Below the pieces are notes generated by a model. That model saw only the letters and a program-made list of their open reading frames with translations, was not told where the DNA came from and did not search any database. Below, in pieces: positions 29,145 to 36,910 of a stretch of 41,712 nt of DNA (position 1 is its first letter; each line of letters begins with the position of its first letter). Origin of the DNA: Bacillota bacterium. GTDB taxonomy: Bacteria > Bacillota > Clostridia > Christensenellales > Aristaeellaceae. Position numbers and translations under genes: made by a program. Location of the stretch: the NCBI GenBank assembly GCA_023459275.1, contig JAEWVC010000047.1, forward strand, positions 1 to 41,712, given 5' to 3'.

Positions 29145-30776
29145 TTATTTCCGGCCCCGCCAGGCGGTGAACAGCAGATACGCCCCCAGCGCCGCGGCGG
29201 CAAAAAAGCCCAGGAACGCCAGCCAGGGAATGCCCAGCCACCGGGGCGTGATTTCCGTCTGGCTGATAAGCGCGGCGGAGGTCATCAAAGACGCGCAAAG
29301 CAAGCCCAGGATCAGCCTGTTCACCATCCTGCCGACTACCTTCAGCGGCTTTTCCGATCCGGTGATCTCCAGGTTGATCTTCGCCTGGCCGCGGGTGGCT
29401 GTCTGCAGAAAGGCCGAAAGCTGATAGGGCAGCTCCAGCGCCTTCTCTGAGGAACGGTAGAGCGTGCGCACCTTTTTTTGAATTTCCGCTTTGATATCCA
29501 GGTCCTGAAATACGCTTTCCCTGACGGTGCCGGCCATGATGGACACAAAATCCACCTCGGGGTCAAGCCCGCTCACCACGCCTTGGAGCGTCATGATCCC
29601 GCGGCTGAACATGGTCAGGCCCTCCGGCATTTTCAGGCCATGGCGGTTGGCAACGGACAGCATTTCCTCCATCATTCCGCCAAGGTTCATCTGCCCCATT
29701 TCCATATGGCTGTAGCGGTCAAGCAGCGTCTCCACGTCCTCATAAAGCCGCGCGTGGTCGATGGGCGCCGTATGCACCGCCAGGGACAAAAGCGCTTCCT
29801 TTGTTTTGGTCACATCGTGAAGCACCACGCCCCGCACCGCGCCCTTGAGCATCTGCCGCTCCCGGCCGGTCAGCCGGCCCACCATGCCCAAGTCCAGGAA
29901 AACGATCTTCCCCTCCCGCACACACAGGTTGCCAGGATGCGGGTCCGCATGGAAAAAGCCGTCCGTAAGGATCTGCTTGGCGTAATTGTGGCACAGTTTG
30001 GACGCGATCTCATGAAGGTCGTATCCGGCGTTCAGGAGCGCCTCCCGCCGGTTGATAGGAATGCCTTCCACATATTCCATCACCAGAACCCGCCTTACGG
30101 TATGGGCGGAGTATACCCGGGGGCAGGTTACAAAAGCCACCTCCCGTTGGAAGGCGGCAAAGGTTTCAACATTTTTGGCCTCCGTCAGGAAATCCATCTC
30201 CTGGCGGGCCACAAACCACATTTCCTTCAGAATCGTGCGGAAATCCACCGCGCCGCCGGCAACGCCCGTAAGCTGCAAAAGCCCCGCGGCCCTGTTCAGC
30301 AGGGCCATGTCCTTTTGCATGCGCTCCTGGATGCCTGCCCGCTGGACCTTGACCACCACCCTGTCCCCGGCTTTCAAAACCGCCTTGTGCACCTGGGCGA
30401 TGGACGCGGCGCCAATGGGCACCTCCTCCACGGAGGAAAAAACCGTTTCCCAGGGGGCGCCGTACTCCTGGGACAGGATGCCGCATACCTCTTGAAAAGG
30501 CATGGGTGCAACGCTGTCCCGAAGCAGGGACAGCTCCCGGAGGAACGCCTCCGGGAGCAAATCCCCGCGCAGGGACAGAATTTGGCCGATCTTTACAAAG
30601 GTAGGCCCCAGGTCCTCCAGGATCAGGCGCAGCTTTTCCGGCGTCACACCCCGGATGACCTCGTGGCGCACAAGCACCGCCAGAATCTCCCGCACCCGGT
30701 GGCCATGGGCGCCGGTCAGCGCCTCATTCGCCGTCTTTCCCGCTGCCGGCGTCCTCCCCGTCCCGCGTTTCCTCAT
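29145..30776 (-). CDS. AarF/ABC1/UbiB-family atypical kinase-like protein
   Basis: A protein of about 543 residues. The family signature LGPTFVKIGQILSLRGDLLP (KxGQ motif) lies near 55-75, then the Ala-rich loop VPIGAASIAQVHKAVLK, VVVKVQRAGIQERMQKDMAL with the ATP Lys, MEYVEGIP as hinge, DGFFHADPHPGNL as catalytic loop and VFLDLGMVG as the metal-binding Asp. Two C-terminal membrane helices follow (LILGLLCASLMTSAALIS; IPWLAFLGFFAAAALGAYLL). UbiB proteins bind ATP and assist quinone or lipid distribution. ATG 30776 with GGAG seven bases upstream is chosen and overlaps the phasin-like gene by 53 bp; starts nearer 30700 are possible. Confidence 0.9.
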   Translation of the reverse strand: MRKRGTGRTPAAGKTANEALTGAHGHRVREILAVLVRHEVIRGVTPEKLRLILEDLGPTFVKIGQILSLRGDLLPEAFLRELSLLRDSVAPMPFQEVCGILSQEYGAPWETVFSSVEEVPIGAASIAQVHKAVLKAGDRVVVKVQRAGIQERMQKDMALLNRAAGLLQLTGVAGGAVDFRTILKEMWFVARQEMDFLTEAKNVETFAAFQREVAFVTCPRVYSAHTVRRVLVMEYVEGIPINRREALLNAGYDLHEIASKLCHNYAKQILTDGFFHADPHPGNLCVREGKIVFLDLGMVGRLTGRERQMLKGAVRGVVLHDVTKTKEALLSLAVHTAPIDHARLYEDVETLLDRYSHMEMGQMNLGGMMEEMLSVANRHGLKMPEGLTMFSRGIMTLQGVVSGLDPEVDFVSIMAGTVRESVFQDLDIKAEIQKKVRTLYRSSEKALELPYQLSAFLQTATRGQAKINLEITGSEKPLKVVGRMVNRLILGLLCASLMTSAALISQTEITPRWLGIPWLAFLGFFAAAALGAYLLFTAWRGRK

Positions 30777-31098
30777 CGGCTTTCTCCATGGCCTCAATTT
30801 GTTCCCTGACGGATTTCAGCTGCTCCTTGGTCATGGTGCGCAGCTCATCCACCACCTTTTCGGCCTTCGTCCTGCTTTCCGTAAAGATGGGCGCCACCTT
30901 TTCATCATAGGTCTTTTTCACCTTCCGGGTCAGTTCCTCATTGAGGACCTTGCCCTGCTCCCAGGTGATTTCGCCCTTCTTGGCAAGTTTGTCCACCAGC
31001 TCCTTGGATTTTTCCGCCGTGACGGCCACGGCGCCCAACCCTGCCAGAAGCACCTTTTTGAGCTCATCGCCGATGGAGTTGTTGTTATTGTTGTCCAT
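30724..31098 (-). CDS. Phasin-like small coiled-coil protein
   Basis: A 124-residue protein. A polar start MDNNNNNSIGDELKKVLLAG leads into a short hydrophobic patch (GLGAVAVTAEKS), then a long charged amphipathic helix with heptads (KELVDKLAKKGEITWEQGKV to KSVREQIEAMEKADEE). This layout resembles phasin/polyhydroxyalkanoate-granule-associated proteins, found beside aarF in many Clostridia even where no polyester is made. It may bind lipid or membranes together with the AarF protein. ATG 31098 follows GGAGG seven bases upstream. A longer frame upstream has no site. The 173 bp before it (31099-31271) hold no convincing consensus promoter. Confidence 0.75.
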   Translation of the reverse strand: MDNNNNNSIGDELKKVLLAGLGAVAVTAEKSKELVDKLAKKGEITWEQGKVLNEELTRKVKKTYDEKVAPIFTESRTKAEKVVDELRTMTKEQLKSVREQIEAMEKADEETRDGEDAGSGKDGE

Positions 31099-31271
31099 GA
31101 TGTTTCCTCCTTCCTGTCCGAAACAAAACCGCTGTGGATGTTTGGTGTTTACATGCCTTAGTTTAGCGTCTTTTATCAAAACCGCCCAGGCATTGTTTCC
31201 CAAATCCGCCGTGCTTGGGCGGAGACGTCGCTTTTCATGCCAATGAAAAACATTCATCTATGGAAGCAGCA

Positions 31272-32588
31272 TTACGCTTCTTCCTCCGCAGAACTTTCCG
31301 CCGGCTCCTCCTCTGGCAAAAGCGCCCTGGTTTGGTCTTCCTCCAGCGCCTCCACGCTGCGCAGATGGCGCTGGATGCTCCTGGTGCGCGCAAAGGCGGA
31401 ATCCACCGAATCGGCTGCCTGGCGGAGCTTTGTCTGTGTTTTTTCCAAAACCTGGGCAAACTTGCCAAAGTCCGTCTTTACCGCGCCCAGCAGCTTCCAT
31501 ACCTCGGCGGACCGCTTTTCAATGGCCAGGGTGCGGAAGCCCATTTGCAGGCTGCTGAGCAGCGCGGTGAGGGTGGAGGGCCCGGCGATCACCACCCGCT
31601 CGCTTCTTTGGATCTCCTCCGTAAGGGTCATGTCCCGCATGGCCTCGGCGTAGAGCCCCTCCAGAGGCAGGAACATGATGGCGAAATCCGTGGTGTAGGG
31701 CGGGGCCACATACTTTTGCGAAATACGCTTCGCCTCCTCCCGCATAGCCTTTGCAAGCTCCTTGCGGGCCTCGGCCGTCCCGGCCGCGTCCCCCTGCTCC
31801 TGGGCGTCCAGAAGGCGGATGAAGGCCTCTTGGGGGAACTTGCTGTCAATGGGCAGGTAGACCGGCTTCTCCGCGCCTTCTTGCTTGCCCGGCAGCTTCA
31901 AAGCGAACTCCACCCGCTCCTGGGAGCCGGGCTTCACCGCGGCGTTGGCTTCATACTGGTTGGGGGACAGCACCTGGCTTAGCAAATTGCCCAGCTGCAT
32001 CTCCCCCCAGATGCCACGGGATTTGACGTTGGAAAGCACCTTCTTCAGGTCCCCCACGCCGCTGGCCAGCGCCTGCATCTCCCCCAGGCCCTTGTAAACC
32101 TCCTCCAGCCGCGTGCTCACCTGGGAGAAGCTTTCCCCCAGCCGCTTGTCCAGCGTCTCATGGAGCTTTTCATCCACCGTCCGGCGCATTTCCTCCAGCT
32201 TCTGGTTGTTGTCCCTTTGCAGCCGGTTCATGCCCTCCGCCAGGGTATCCCGTACCCTTTCCAGCCGCTCCTCCTGCCCCCTGGAGATATTTTGCATCTG
32301 CCGTTGGAGCGTTTCCAACTGTGCAGACTGGCTGCCGGAAATTTGGGTAAGGGTGTTGACCAGGCTGTCGCCCATGCCCCGAAGCTGGCTCGCGATCTCC
32401 GCCCGCTGGGAGGCCTGTTCCCTGTACAGGTCATCAAACGCCCGGTCAAAGAACTGCGACCACTGAGATAGTGCGCCGTTGATCTCCCGCCGGCTGTCCG
32501 CGTTCTTTTTCAGCAGCACCAAAAGCAGTATCAGCGCCGCCGCGCAAAGGAGGGCGGCCGCCGCCGGCAGCAGGGTTGCGTACTCCAT
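31272..32588 (-). CDS. rmuC: DNA recombination protein RmuC
   Basis: A 438-residue RmuC. An N-terminal membrane helix (about residues 5-28, LLPAAAALLCAAALILLLVL) is followed by a long coiled coil to about 180 (EERLERVRDTLAEGMNRLQR and similar). The nuclease-like RmuC core has SRGIWGEMQLGNLLSQVLSP, VYLPIDSKFPQEAFIRLLDA and PYTTDFAIMFLPLEGLYAEA, then GPSTLTALLSSLQMGFRTL. The PIDSKFP block is diagnostic. RmuC limits inversions between short repeats and may act at stalled forks. ATG 32588 has GGAAGG nine bases upstream. It lies downstream of recR but is separated from it by a long hairpin. Confidence 0.95.
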   Translation of the reverse strand: MEYATLLPAAAALLCAAALILLLVLLKKNADSRREINGALSQWSQFFDRAFDDLYREQASQRAEIASQLRGMGDSLVNTLTQISGSQSAQLETLQRQMQNISRGQEERLERVRDTLAEGMNRLQRDNNQKLEEMRRTVDEKLHETLDKRLGESFSQVSTRLEEVYKGLGEMQALASGVGDLKKVLSNVKSRGIWGEMQLGNLLSQVLSPNQYEANAAVKPGSQERVEFALKLPGKQEGAEKPVYLPIDSKFPQEAFIRLLDAQEQGDAAGTAEARKELAKAMREEAKRISQKYVAPPYTTDFAIMFLPLEGLYAEAMRDMTLTEEIQRSERVVIAGPSTLTALLSSLQMGFRTLAIEKRSAEVWKLLGAVKTDFGKFAQVLEKTQTKLRQAADSVDSAFARTRSIQRHLRSVEALEEDQTRALLPEEEPAESSAEEEA

Positions 32589-32615
32589 ACAAGCATGCCT
32601 TCCTTGGTATTTTGG

Positions 32616-32680
32616 AAAAAGCGGGGCAGCCGGTCAAAACAATGACGGTGTCATTTTTTGATACATCCGCTGCCCCGCAT
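32616..32680 (-). terminator. Long two-part hairpin, probable terminator after recR
   Basis: Minus strand GCGGGGCAGC (32678-32669) pairs with GCTGCCCCGC (32630-32621), followed by TTTTT. The interior can form a second hairpin, CAAAA-AATGAC-ACC-GTCATT-G-TTTTG. The outer stem alone would be a terminator; the inner helix is unusually extensive. It sits in the 93-bp gap between recR and rmuC. Confidence 0.75.
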
Positions 32681-32681
32681 T

Positions 32682-33281
32682 TTATAGCTCCCTGCGGCCT
32701 TCCATGGCCTTGAGGAGCGTCACCTCGTCCGCGTAGGTGAGATCGCTGCCCACCGGAACGCCGTGGGCGATTCTCGTAACCTTCAGCCCCATGGGCTTCA
32801 GAAGCCTGGCGATGTAGGTGGCGGTGGCCTCCCCCTCGATGTCGGGGTTGGTGGCCAGGATCACCTCCCGGATATCCTCCCGGCCCACCCTTGACAGCAG
32901 TTCCTTGATGCGGATATCCTCCGGCCCCACGCCGTCCATGGGCGACAGCGTGCCGTGGAGCACGTGGTACCCGCCCTTGTATTCCCGTATCCGCTCCATG
33001 GCCGCCACATCCCTGGGGTCGCGGACAACACAAAGCTGGCCGTTGCGGCGGCTCTCGTCGTTGCACAGGGCGCAGGGGTCCTCGGTGGTATAGTTCCCGC
33101 ACACGCTGCAGTAGCGGATGGCCTTGCGGCCCTGCCAGATGGCGGCAGCCAGCTCATGCACATCCTCCTGGGGAAGGCTGATGATATGGTATGCCAGCCG
33201 CTGCGCCGTTTTCTGCCCGATGCCCGGAAGCCGGGCCAGCTGCGAAACCATGCGGGTGATGGGCTCCAATTGCTGTGCCAT
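32682..33281 (-). CDS. recR: Recombination mediator protein RecR
   Basis: A 199-residue RecR of normal length. It has the N-terminal helix-hairpin-helix (RLPGIGQKTAQRLAYHI), the C4 zinc finger CSVCGNYTTEDPCALC, the Toprim start LCVVRDPRDVAAMERI, YHVLHGTLSPMDGVGPEDI, and ATNPDIEGEATATYIARLL with VTRIAHGVPVGSDLTYADEV. RecR with RecO/RecF loads RecA on gapped DNA. The ATG at 33281 is two bases after the YbaB stop, the usual pairing, and the two share the promoter at 33692-33664. The dnaX gene normally upstream is missing here. Confidence 0.97.
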   Translation of the reverse strand: MAQQLEPITRMVSQLARLPGIGQKTAQRLAYHIISLPQEDVHELAAAIWQGRKAIRYCSVCGNYTTEDPCALCNDESRRNGQLCVVRDPRDVAAMERIREYKGGYHVLHGTLSPMDGVGPEDIRIKELLSRVGREDIREVILATNPDIEGEATATYIARLLKPMGLKVTRIAHGVPVGSDLTYADEVTLLKAMEGRREL

Positions 33282-33283
33282 AC

Positions 33284-33622
33284 TTAAAACATGCCGCCCA
33301 TGCCGGGGTTCAGCCTGCTCATTTCCGCCTCCCGGGCCGCTTCGCCCGCGCGGAGTGCTTCGTTCACCGCGGCCTGGATCAAGTCCTGCAGCATTTCCAC
33401 ATCCTCGGGGTCCACCACCTGGGGATCCAAGGAAATGGACAGAAGCTCCCGCTTCCCGCTGACCTTTACCTTCACCATGCCGCCGCCGGAGGACGCCTCA
33501 TACTCCCGGGTGTCCAGCTCGCCTTGTGTCTTTTCCATCTGTTCCTGCAGCTTCTGCGCCTGCCGCATCAGCTGCTGCATATTGGGGCCTCCGCCAAATC
33601 CGCCGAAATTGTTTCTTGCCAT
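33284..33622 (-). CDS. YbaB/EbfC-family nucleoid-associated protein
   Basis: A 112-residue protein. It has the glycine-rich start MARNNFGGFGGGPNMQQLMR, a helix with EKTQGELDTREYEASSGGGM, the core VKVKVSGKRELLSISLDPQV with VDPEDVEMLQDLIQAAVNEA, and a methionine/glycine tail LNPGMGGMF. YbaB dimers bind DNA and affect nucleoid structure and gene expression. ATG 33622 follows GGAGG eight bases upstream; an ATG at 33637 overlaps that site. It is first gene of ybaB-recR. Confidence 0.95.
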   Translation of the reverse strand: MARNNFGGFGGGPNMQQLMRQAQKLQEQMEKTQGELDTREYEASSGGGMVKVKVSGKRELLSISLDPQVVDPEDVEMLQDLIQAAVNEALRAGEAAREAEMSRLNPGMGGMF

Positions 33623-33663
33623 ACCGTATTCCTCCAACCCGTCAAGGGATGCTCATTCATCTT

Positions 33664-33692
33664 ATTATACAGGATTTACGGCAGGCTGCCAA
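33664..33692 (-). promoter_or_regulatory. Promoter of ybaB-recR
   Basis: Minus strand TTGGCA (33692-33687), 17 bp, TATAAT (33669-33664), in the 75-bp gap after the DUF4097 gene, about 42 bp before the ybaB start. This makes ybaB-recR independent of its upstream neighbour. Confidence 0.72.
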
Positions 33693-33697
33693 CTACT

Positions 33698-34450
33698 TTA
33701 TGCCTTTACACCCTTCTCAAGCGTGGAGATCACGGAAAGATCCGCCGAAACCCCACTCACCCGGACTGTGCTTCCGCCTTCCTTGAGCACCACGCCGGAG
33801 GTATGGATGCGTCCGCTTACGGATTTCAGGGACGCGTCCACGGTATCGATGGGCGCCAGCAGCTCCAGGTCGCCGGACACCGTGTTCCCGTCCACCTTCC
33901 TAAAAGGCGCGCGGAACTCCAGCCACACATCGCCGCTGACGCTATTTATCCGTGCCTGATCAAAAGCCACACTTTGCAGCCGCGCGTTGCCGCTGACGGT
34001 GCGCAGCGTCAACCGTTCCCCATTCAGGTCGCCGCCCTTTACGCTGCCGCTGACGGTGCGCAAAGAAAGGCTTTCCGCCGATACGGCCATGGCGCGCAGA
34101 TCGCCGGAAACGGTATCCAGGGAAACTTCGCTGCCCTTGAGGCCCCGGCTGTTGACAAGGCCGCTGACGGTATGGGCATCCACAGCGCCCTGCCAGTCCT
34201 TGGGGATGCGGATGCATATCTGCGCCCATCTGTGGGTGATGAAGTTCAGGGAAAACATGAAGGAGGGCTGCTCCACCGTCAGGCGCCCCTCCCGCGCCTC
34301 CACCCGCAGGTCGGCGACGGACTGGTCATCCCCGGCGGCCAGCACCTGGATCTCCCCGATGTCCTCGCCCAGCAGCTCCACCTGCGCAAAGCTCAGCCGG
34401 CACATCAATTCCTCAACGCTTTCCTTGGGAAAGCTAAAACTCTTCTCCAT
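33698..34450 (-). CDS. DUF4097-family beta-strand-repeat protein
   Basis: A 250-residue protein. After an alpha/beta start (MEKSFSFPKESVEELMCRLS) and a segment with FMFSLNFITHRWAQICIRIP come six or more repeats of about 19 residues, each ending T-V-S-G or close to it (AHTVSGLVNSRG, DTVSGDLRAM, RTVSGSVKGGD, RTVSGNARLQ, NSVSGDVWLE, NTVSGDLELL, KSVSGRIHTS). This forms a right-handed beta-helix or stacked-strand solenoid as in DUF4097/DUF4098 putative adhesins. No signal peptide or anchor is seen, so it is probably cytoplasmic. AAAAGGAGG precedes ATG 34450. Role unknown; related proteins are often linked to envelope-stress regulators. Confidence 0.82.
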   Translation of the reverse strand: MEKSFSFPKESVEELMCRLSFAQVELLGEDIGEIQVLAAGDDQSVADLRVEAREGRLTVEQPSFMFSLNFITHRWAQICIRIPKDWQGAVDAHTVSGLVNSRGLKGSEVSLDTVSGDLRAMAVSAESLSLRTVSGSVKGGDLNGERLTLRTVSGNARLQSVAFDQARINSVSGDVWLEFRAPFRKVDGNTVSGDLELLAPIDTVDASLKSVSGRIHTSGVVLKEGGSTVRVSGVSADLSVISTLEKGVKA

Positions 34451-34553
34451 CTGTCTGACCTCCTTTTCAAGTCGGCACCATCATACCATAATTCCCATCC
34501 ATGCACATTAGATGCCCATTAAAATTGGATGGGATTCTCTTGGGAAGAAAATG

Positions 34554-34576
34554 AAAAAGGGCTGCGCAGGCAGCCC
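34554..34576 (-). terminator. Rho-independent terminator
   Basis: Minus strand GGGCTGC-CTGC-GCAGCCC followed by TTTTT. It protects the DUF4097 gene from read-through of the operon to the right, although 410 bp separate it from that operon's end. Confidence 0.72.
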
Positions 34577-34643
34577 CCGGGGGAAATAGGCCCTTTGTCC
34601 CGGAAGACGCAGACTGCTAACGATGCTCTAACGTATAAAACAC

Positions 34644-34667
34644 CGTTAGTTTCGTTAGTTTCGTTAG
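34644..34667 (-). repeat. 9-bp tandem repeat array, left arm (3 units)
   Basis: CGTTAG occurs at 34644, 34653 and 34662, an exact 9-bp period with unit CGTTAGTTT. Two more isolated CTAACG words (34617, 34628) lie just left in opposite orientation. The array is the inverted partner of the array at 34777-34818. Confidence 0.85.
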
Positions 34668-34733
34668 TCAGTCCATTCTTCTCATACAAAATACACAAAT
34701 AAAACGAAAATAACAGTAAAAATTGAACCAGGT

Positions 34734-34964
34734 GTGCCTCCGGAAGCCACGAATGCGTTGAATGATAGGAACATGTCTAATGTAACTAACGTAACTAACG
34801 TAACTAACGAAACTAACGATGATTATATACCGGGCGCCATCGTTGGCAGGTGCGTTGGAGGCCGGTTCACGGGGAATCGGACTGTATTATCAGGGCGGGC
34901 AGCCGTGATGCAAGCATCACTCAGACCATCAGCAAAGTCTGACCAATGCCCGGAGATGCATTGA
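34734..34964 (+). other. Doubtful small reading frame across the right repeat arm
   Basis: A 76-codon frame from GTG 34734 without a ribosome site. It reads NMSNVTNVTNVTNETND across the repeats, then a low-complexity basic tail. Runs of V-T-N/E-T-N are known to me from phage or plasmid primase-like proteins, so it may be a decayed fragment; it may equally be non-coding. The rest of the 34451-34985 gap contains no other credible gene. Confidence 0.2.
34777..34818 (+). repeat. 9-bp tandem repeat array, right arm (4 units plus 1 degenerate)
   Basis: CTAACG at 34786, 34795, 34804 and 34813, with CTAATG in phase at 34777, units GTAACTAAC/GAAACTAAC. A 24-base stretch is complementary to the left arm with a single mismatch. 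Between the arms (34681-34727) the sequence is AT-rich. Confidence 0.85.
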
Positions 34965-34984
34965 AGGGGCTCCGCTCCTTCAAT
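34960..34984 (-). terminator. Weak hairpin after the aldolase gene
   Basis: ATTGAAGG (34960-34967) pairs exactly with CCTTCAAT (34977-34984), directly after the aldolase stop. There is no T-tract, so it may protect the 3' end rather than terminate. Confidence 0.4.
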
Positions 34985-34985
34985 T

Positions 34986-35834
34986 TCAATACCTGTCCAT
35001 GCTCCCGCAGAGCCTGATCTTTTCCTCCGCCACGCGCTGCATCCGCTCCTTGGCCACGGCCATGTACTCCCGCGGGTCGCTGGCCTTAGGATGCTCGTCC
35101 AAATACTGCTTCAGGCCGCCGGAGAAGGCGATCTTCAAATCGGTGGCCACGTTCACCTTGCATACGCCCCGGGAAACGGCCTCCCGCACCATCTCCCCCG
35201 GCAGGTTGGACGCGCCGTGAAGCACAAGCGGAATGGTAACCAGGGCACGGATCTCGCTCAAGCGTTCAAAATCGATTTTCGGAGTGCTTTTGTACAGGCC
35301 ATGGGCGGTGCCAACGGCCACGGCCAGGGAATCGATGCCCGTCTCCCGGGCAAACGCCTGCGCCTGCGCGGGATTGGTGTAGATTTGGTCCTTTTCCGAA
35401 ACCGTGAGGTGCTCCTCGTTCCCGGCCAGCCTGCCCAGTTCCGCCTCCACCGTCACCCCATGGCGGTGGGCCAGGGCCACCACTTTTTCAACGGCGGCCA
35501 CATTCATGTCATAGGCAAGCATGGACCCATCCATCATCACGGAGGGGAAGCCGCTTTCGATCCCCTCCCGGATGGCGTCAAAGTCCTCATGGTGGTCCAT
35601 GTGCAGGGAAATGGGGATATCGTACGTTTCCGCGGCCGCCCGCGCCAGCACCGCCAAATTTTTCGCGCCCGCGTATTTCACCGTGCCCGGCGTGGCCGCC
35701 AGGATCACGGGGGAGCGCAGGGCGGCCGCCGTCCTGACCACCGTGTCCAGCGTCTCCAGGTTATGGATGTTGAAGGCGGGCACCGCGTATCCGTTTTGCT
35801 GGGCGTGAAGCAGCATGTATTTCGTATTGATCAT
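34986..35834 (-). CDS. Class II ketose-bisphosphate aldolase, GatY/KbaY type
   Basis: A 282-residue class II aldolase. It has GYAVPAFNIHNLETLDTVVR, PISLHMDHHEDFD with Zn ligands and catalytic Asp, VTVEAELGRLAGNE, FYTNPAQA-like IYTNPAQAQAFARETGIDSL, VGTAHGLYKS, LVLHGASNLPGEMV and VCKVNVATDLKIAF. The NIHNLETLD and TNPAQA blocks resemble tagatose-1,6-bisphosphate aldolases (GatY/KbaY) more than Fba. It would cleave the bisphosphate into dihydroxyacetone phosphate and glyceraldehyde 3-phosphate. Its ATG overlaps the stop of the SIS gene in ATGA. No phosphofructokinase-like tagatose-6-phosphate kinase is in the window. It is the last gene of the operon. Confidence 0.9.
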   Translation of the reverse strand: MINTKYMLLHAQQNGYAVPAFNIHNLETLDTVVRTAAALRSPVILAATPGTVKYAGAKNLAVLARAAAETYDIPISLHMDHHEDFDAIREGIESGFPSVMMDGSMLAYDMNVAAVEKVVALAHRHGVTVEAELGRLAGNEEHLTVSEKDQIYTNPAQAQAFARETGIDSLAVAVGTAHGLYKSTPKIDFERLSEIRALVTIPLVLHGASNLPGEMVREAVSRGVCKVNVATDLKIAFSGGLKQYLDEHPKASDPREYMAVAKERMQRVAEEKIRLCGSMDRY

Positions 35835-36883
35835 TTGGAAGTCTCCTCCGCAGATAAGCTGATGAAAGCGTCCAGCCCCTGGGGCGTGTCCGGGTCAATG
35901 CCGCTTTGAAGCGCTTTCAAGAGCGCGGCAAGCTGCGCGGCGGCGATCAGGTGAAGCCCCAAAGCCGCATACAGTGTAAGCCCCCGGGCGGGAATCGTCA
36001 AGTCCGAGGGATACAGGCCTTCGCAGCCCTCCGGGCAGAGGACGACGGTGGTGCCCCCATGCTTTTGAATATCCTTCAAAAGATCGCCCTGCAGCTTTTC
36101 CATTCCCGGCCGAAGGGCCAGGAGGGTAAGGGTCTTCTTGGAATTGAGCACCACGGGCCCGTGCCTGTAATCCAGCAGGTGATGATACCTGCCGGGGGTC
36201 ATGGAGATCTCCGTAAAGGCCAGCGCAGCCTCCTCCCCGATGCCGCACAGCACACCCCCGGCCAGCACCACCGCATCCGCAAAGCCCTTGGCCGCGATGG
36301 CCGCAAGGCGCGGCCTGTATTCCAGCAGAAATTGCCCGGTTTGCAGGATGGCTGTTTTCAGCTCCCCCTCAAGCGCCCGGTCGTTGTCATACAGCGCGGA
36401 CAGAAGCAGCAGCGCCGCGTAGAAATTGCTGATGGTCCTGGTCTGGCACACACTTTCGTCAAAGGCCCAGGGCAGCTTGAAGGCCATGTCCGACAGCTTT
36501 TCCAGCGGGCACTCCTGCGCCATGACCACGGAAGCCACCCGCACCCCTTTGCAGGCGCGCACCTCCCCCGCGGCCAGCAGGATCTCGCTGGTGCGGCCGG
36601 ACCTGGACAGGAACACCACCAGGCTGTTTTCCACCATATGCCGGTACAGGCCCGGATCCATGATATAATCGCCCCCGGCCACCGCATAAGCGTTCACCCC
36701 GGGCTTTGCGGCAAACATCCGCGCCGCGGTTTTTGCCATCATATAGCTGGACCCGCAGCCCATAAAGACAAAGCGGCGGGCCTCAAAAAAGGCGGGGCAA
36801 TTTCCCCTGGCCTTACGGATTTCCCAAAAAGTCTTTTCCAGCGCGTCCTGCTGGGTCATGATCTCCCGTTCCGTATGAAACAT
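35831..36883 (-). CDS. SIS-domain sugar isomerase/deaminase (AgaS/GlmS-C-like)
   Basis: A 350-residue protein with two SIS domains. The first has FVFMGCGSSYMMAKTAARMF and VVFLSRSGRTSEILLAAGEV, the second VVLAGGVLCGIGEEAALAFT and LLDYRHGPVVLNSKKTLTLL. The RHGP motif and the CGSS and SRSG loops bind phosphosugars and are typical of AgaS or glucosamine-6-phosphate-type isomerase/deaminases. With a KbaY-type aldolase it suggests deamination-isomerisation of an amino-sugar 6-phosphate. AGGGAG six bases before ATG 36883 marks the start. It lies 27 bp after the kinase gene and overlaps the aldolase by four bases. Confidence 0.85.
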   Translation of the reverse strand: MFHTEREIMTQQDALEKTFWEIRKARGNCPAFFEARRFVFMGCGSSYMMAKTAARMFAAKPGVNAYAVAGGDYIMDPGLYRHMVENSLVVFLSRSGRTSEILLAAGEVRACKGVRVASVVMAQECPLEKLSDMAFKLPWAFDESVCQTRTISNFYAALLLLSALYDNDRALEGELKTAILQTGQFLLEYRPRLAAIAAKGFADAVVLAGGVLCGIGEEAALAFTEISMTPGRYHHLLDYRHGPVVLNSKKTLTLLALRPGMEKLQGDLLKDIQKHGGTTVVLCPEGCEGLYPSDLTIPARGLTLYAALGLHLIAAAQLAALLKALQSGIDPDTPQGLDAFISLSAEETSK

Positions 36884-36910
36884 GGCGCACTCCCTTTATC
36901 TCACGGCGTT

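Noticed and set aside
34617..34818. CRISPR array
   Set aside because: The repeat unit is only 9 bp and tandem, without spacers, and no cas genes are present.
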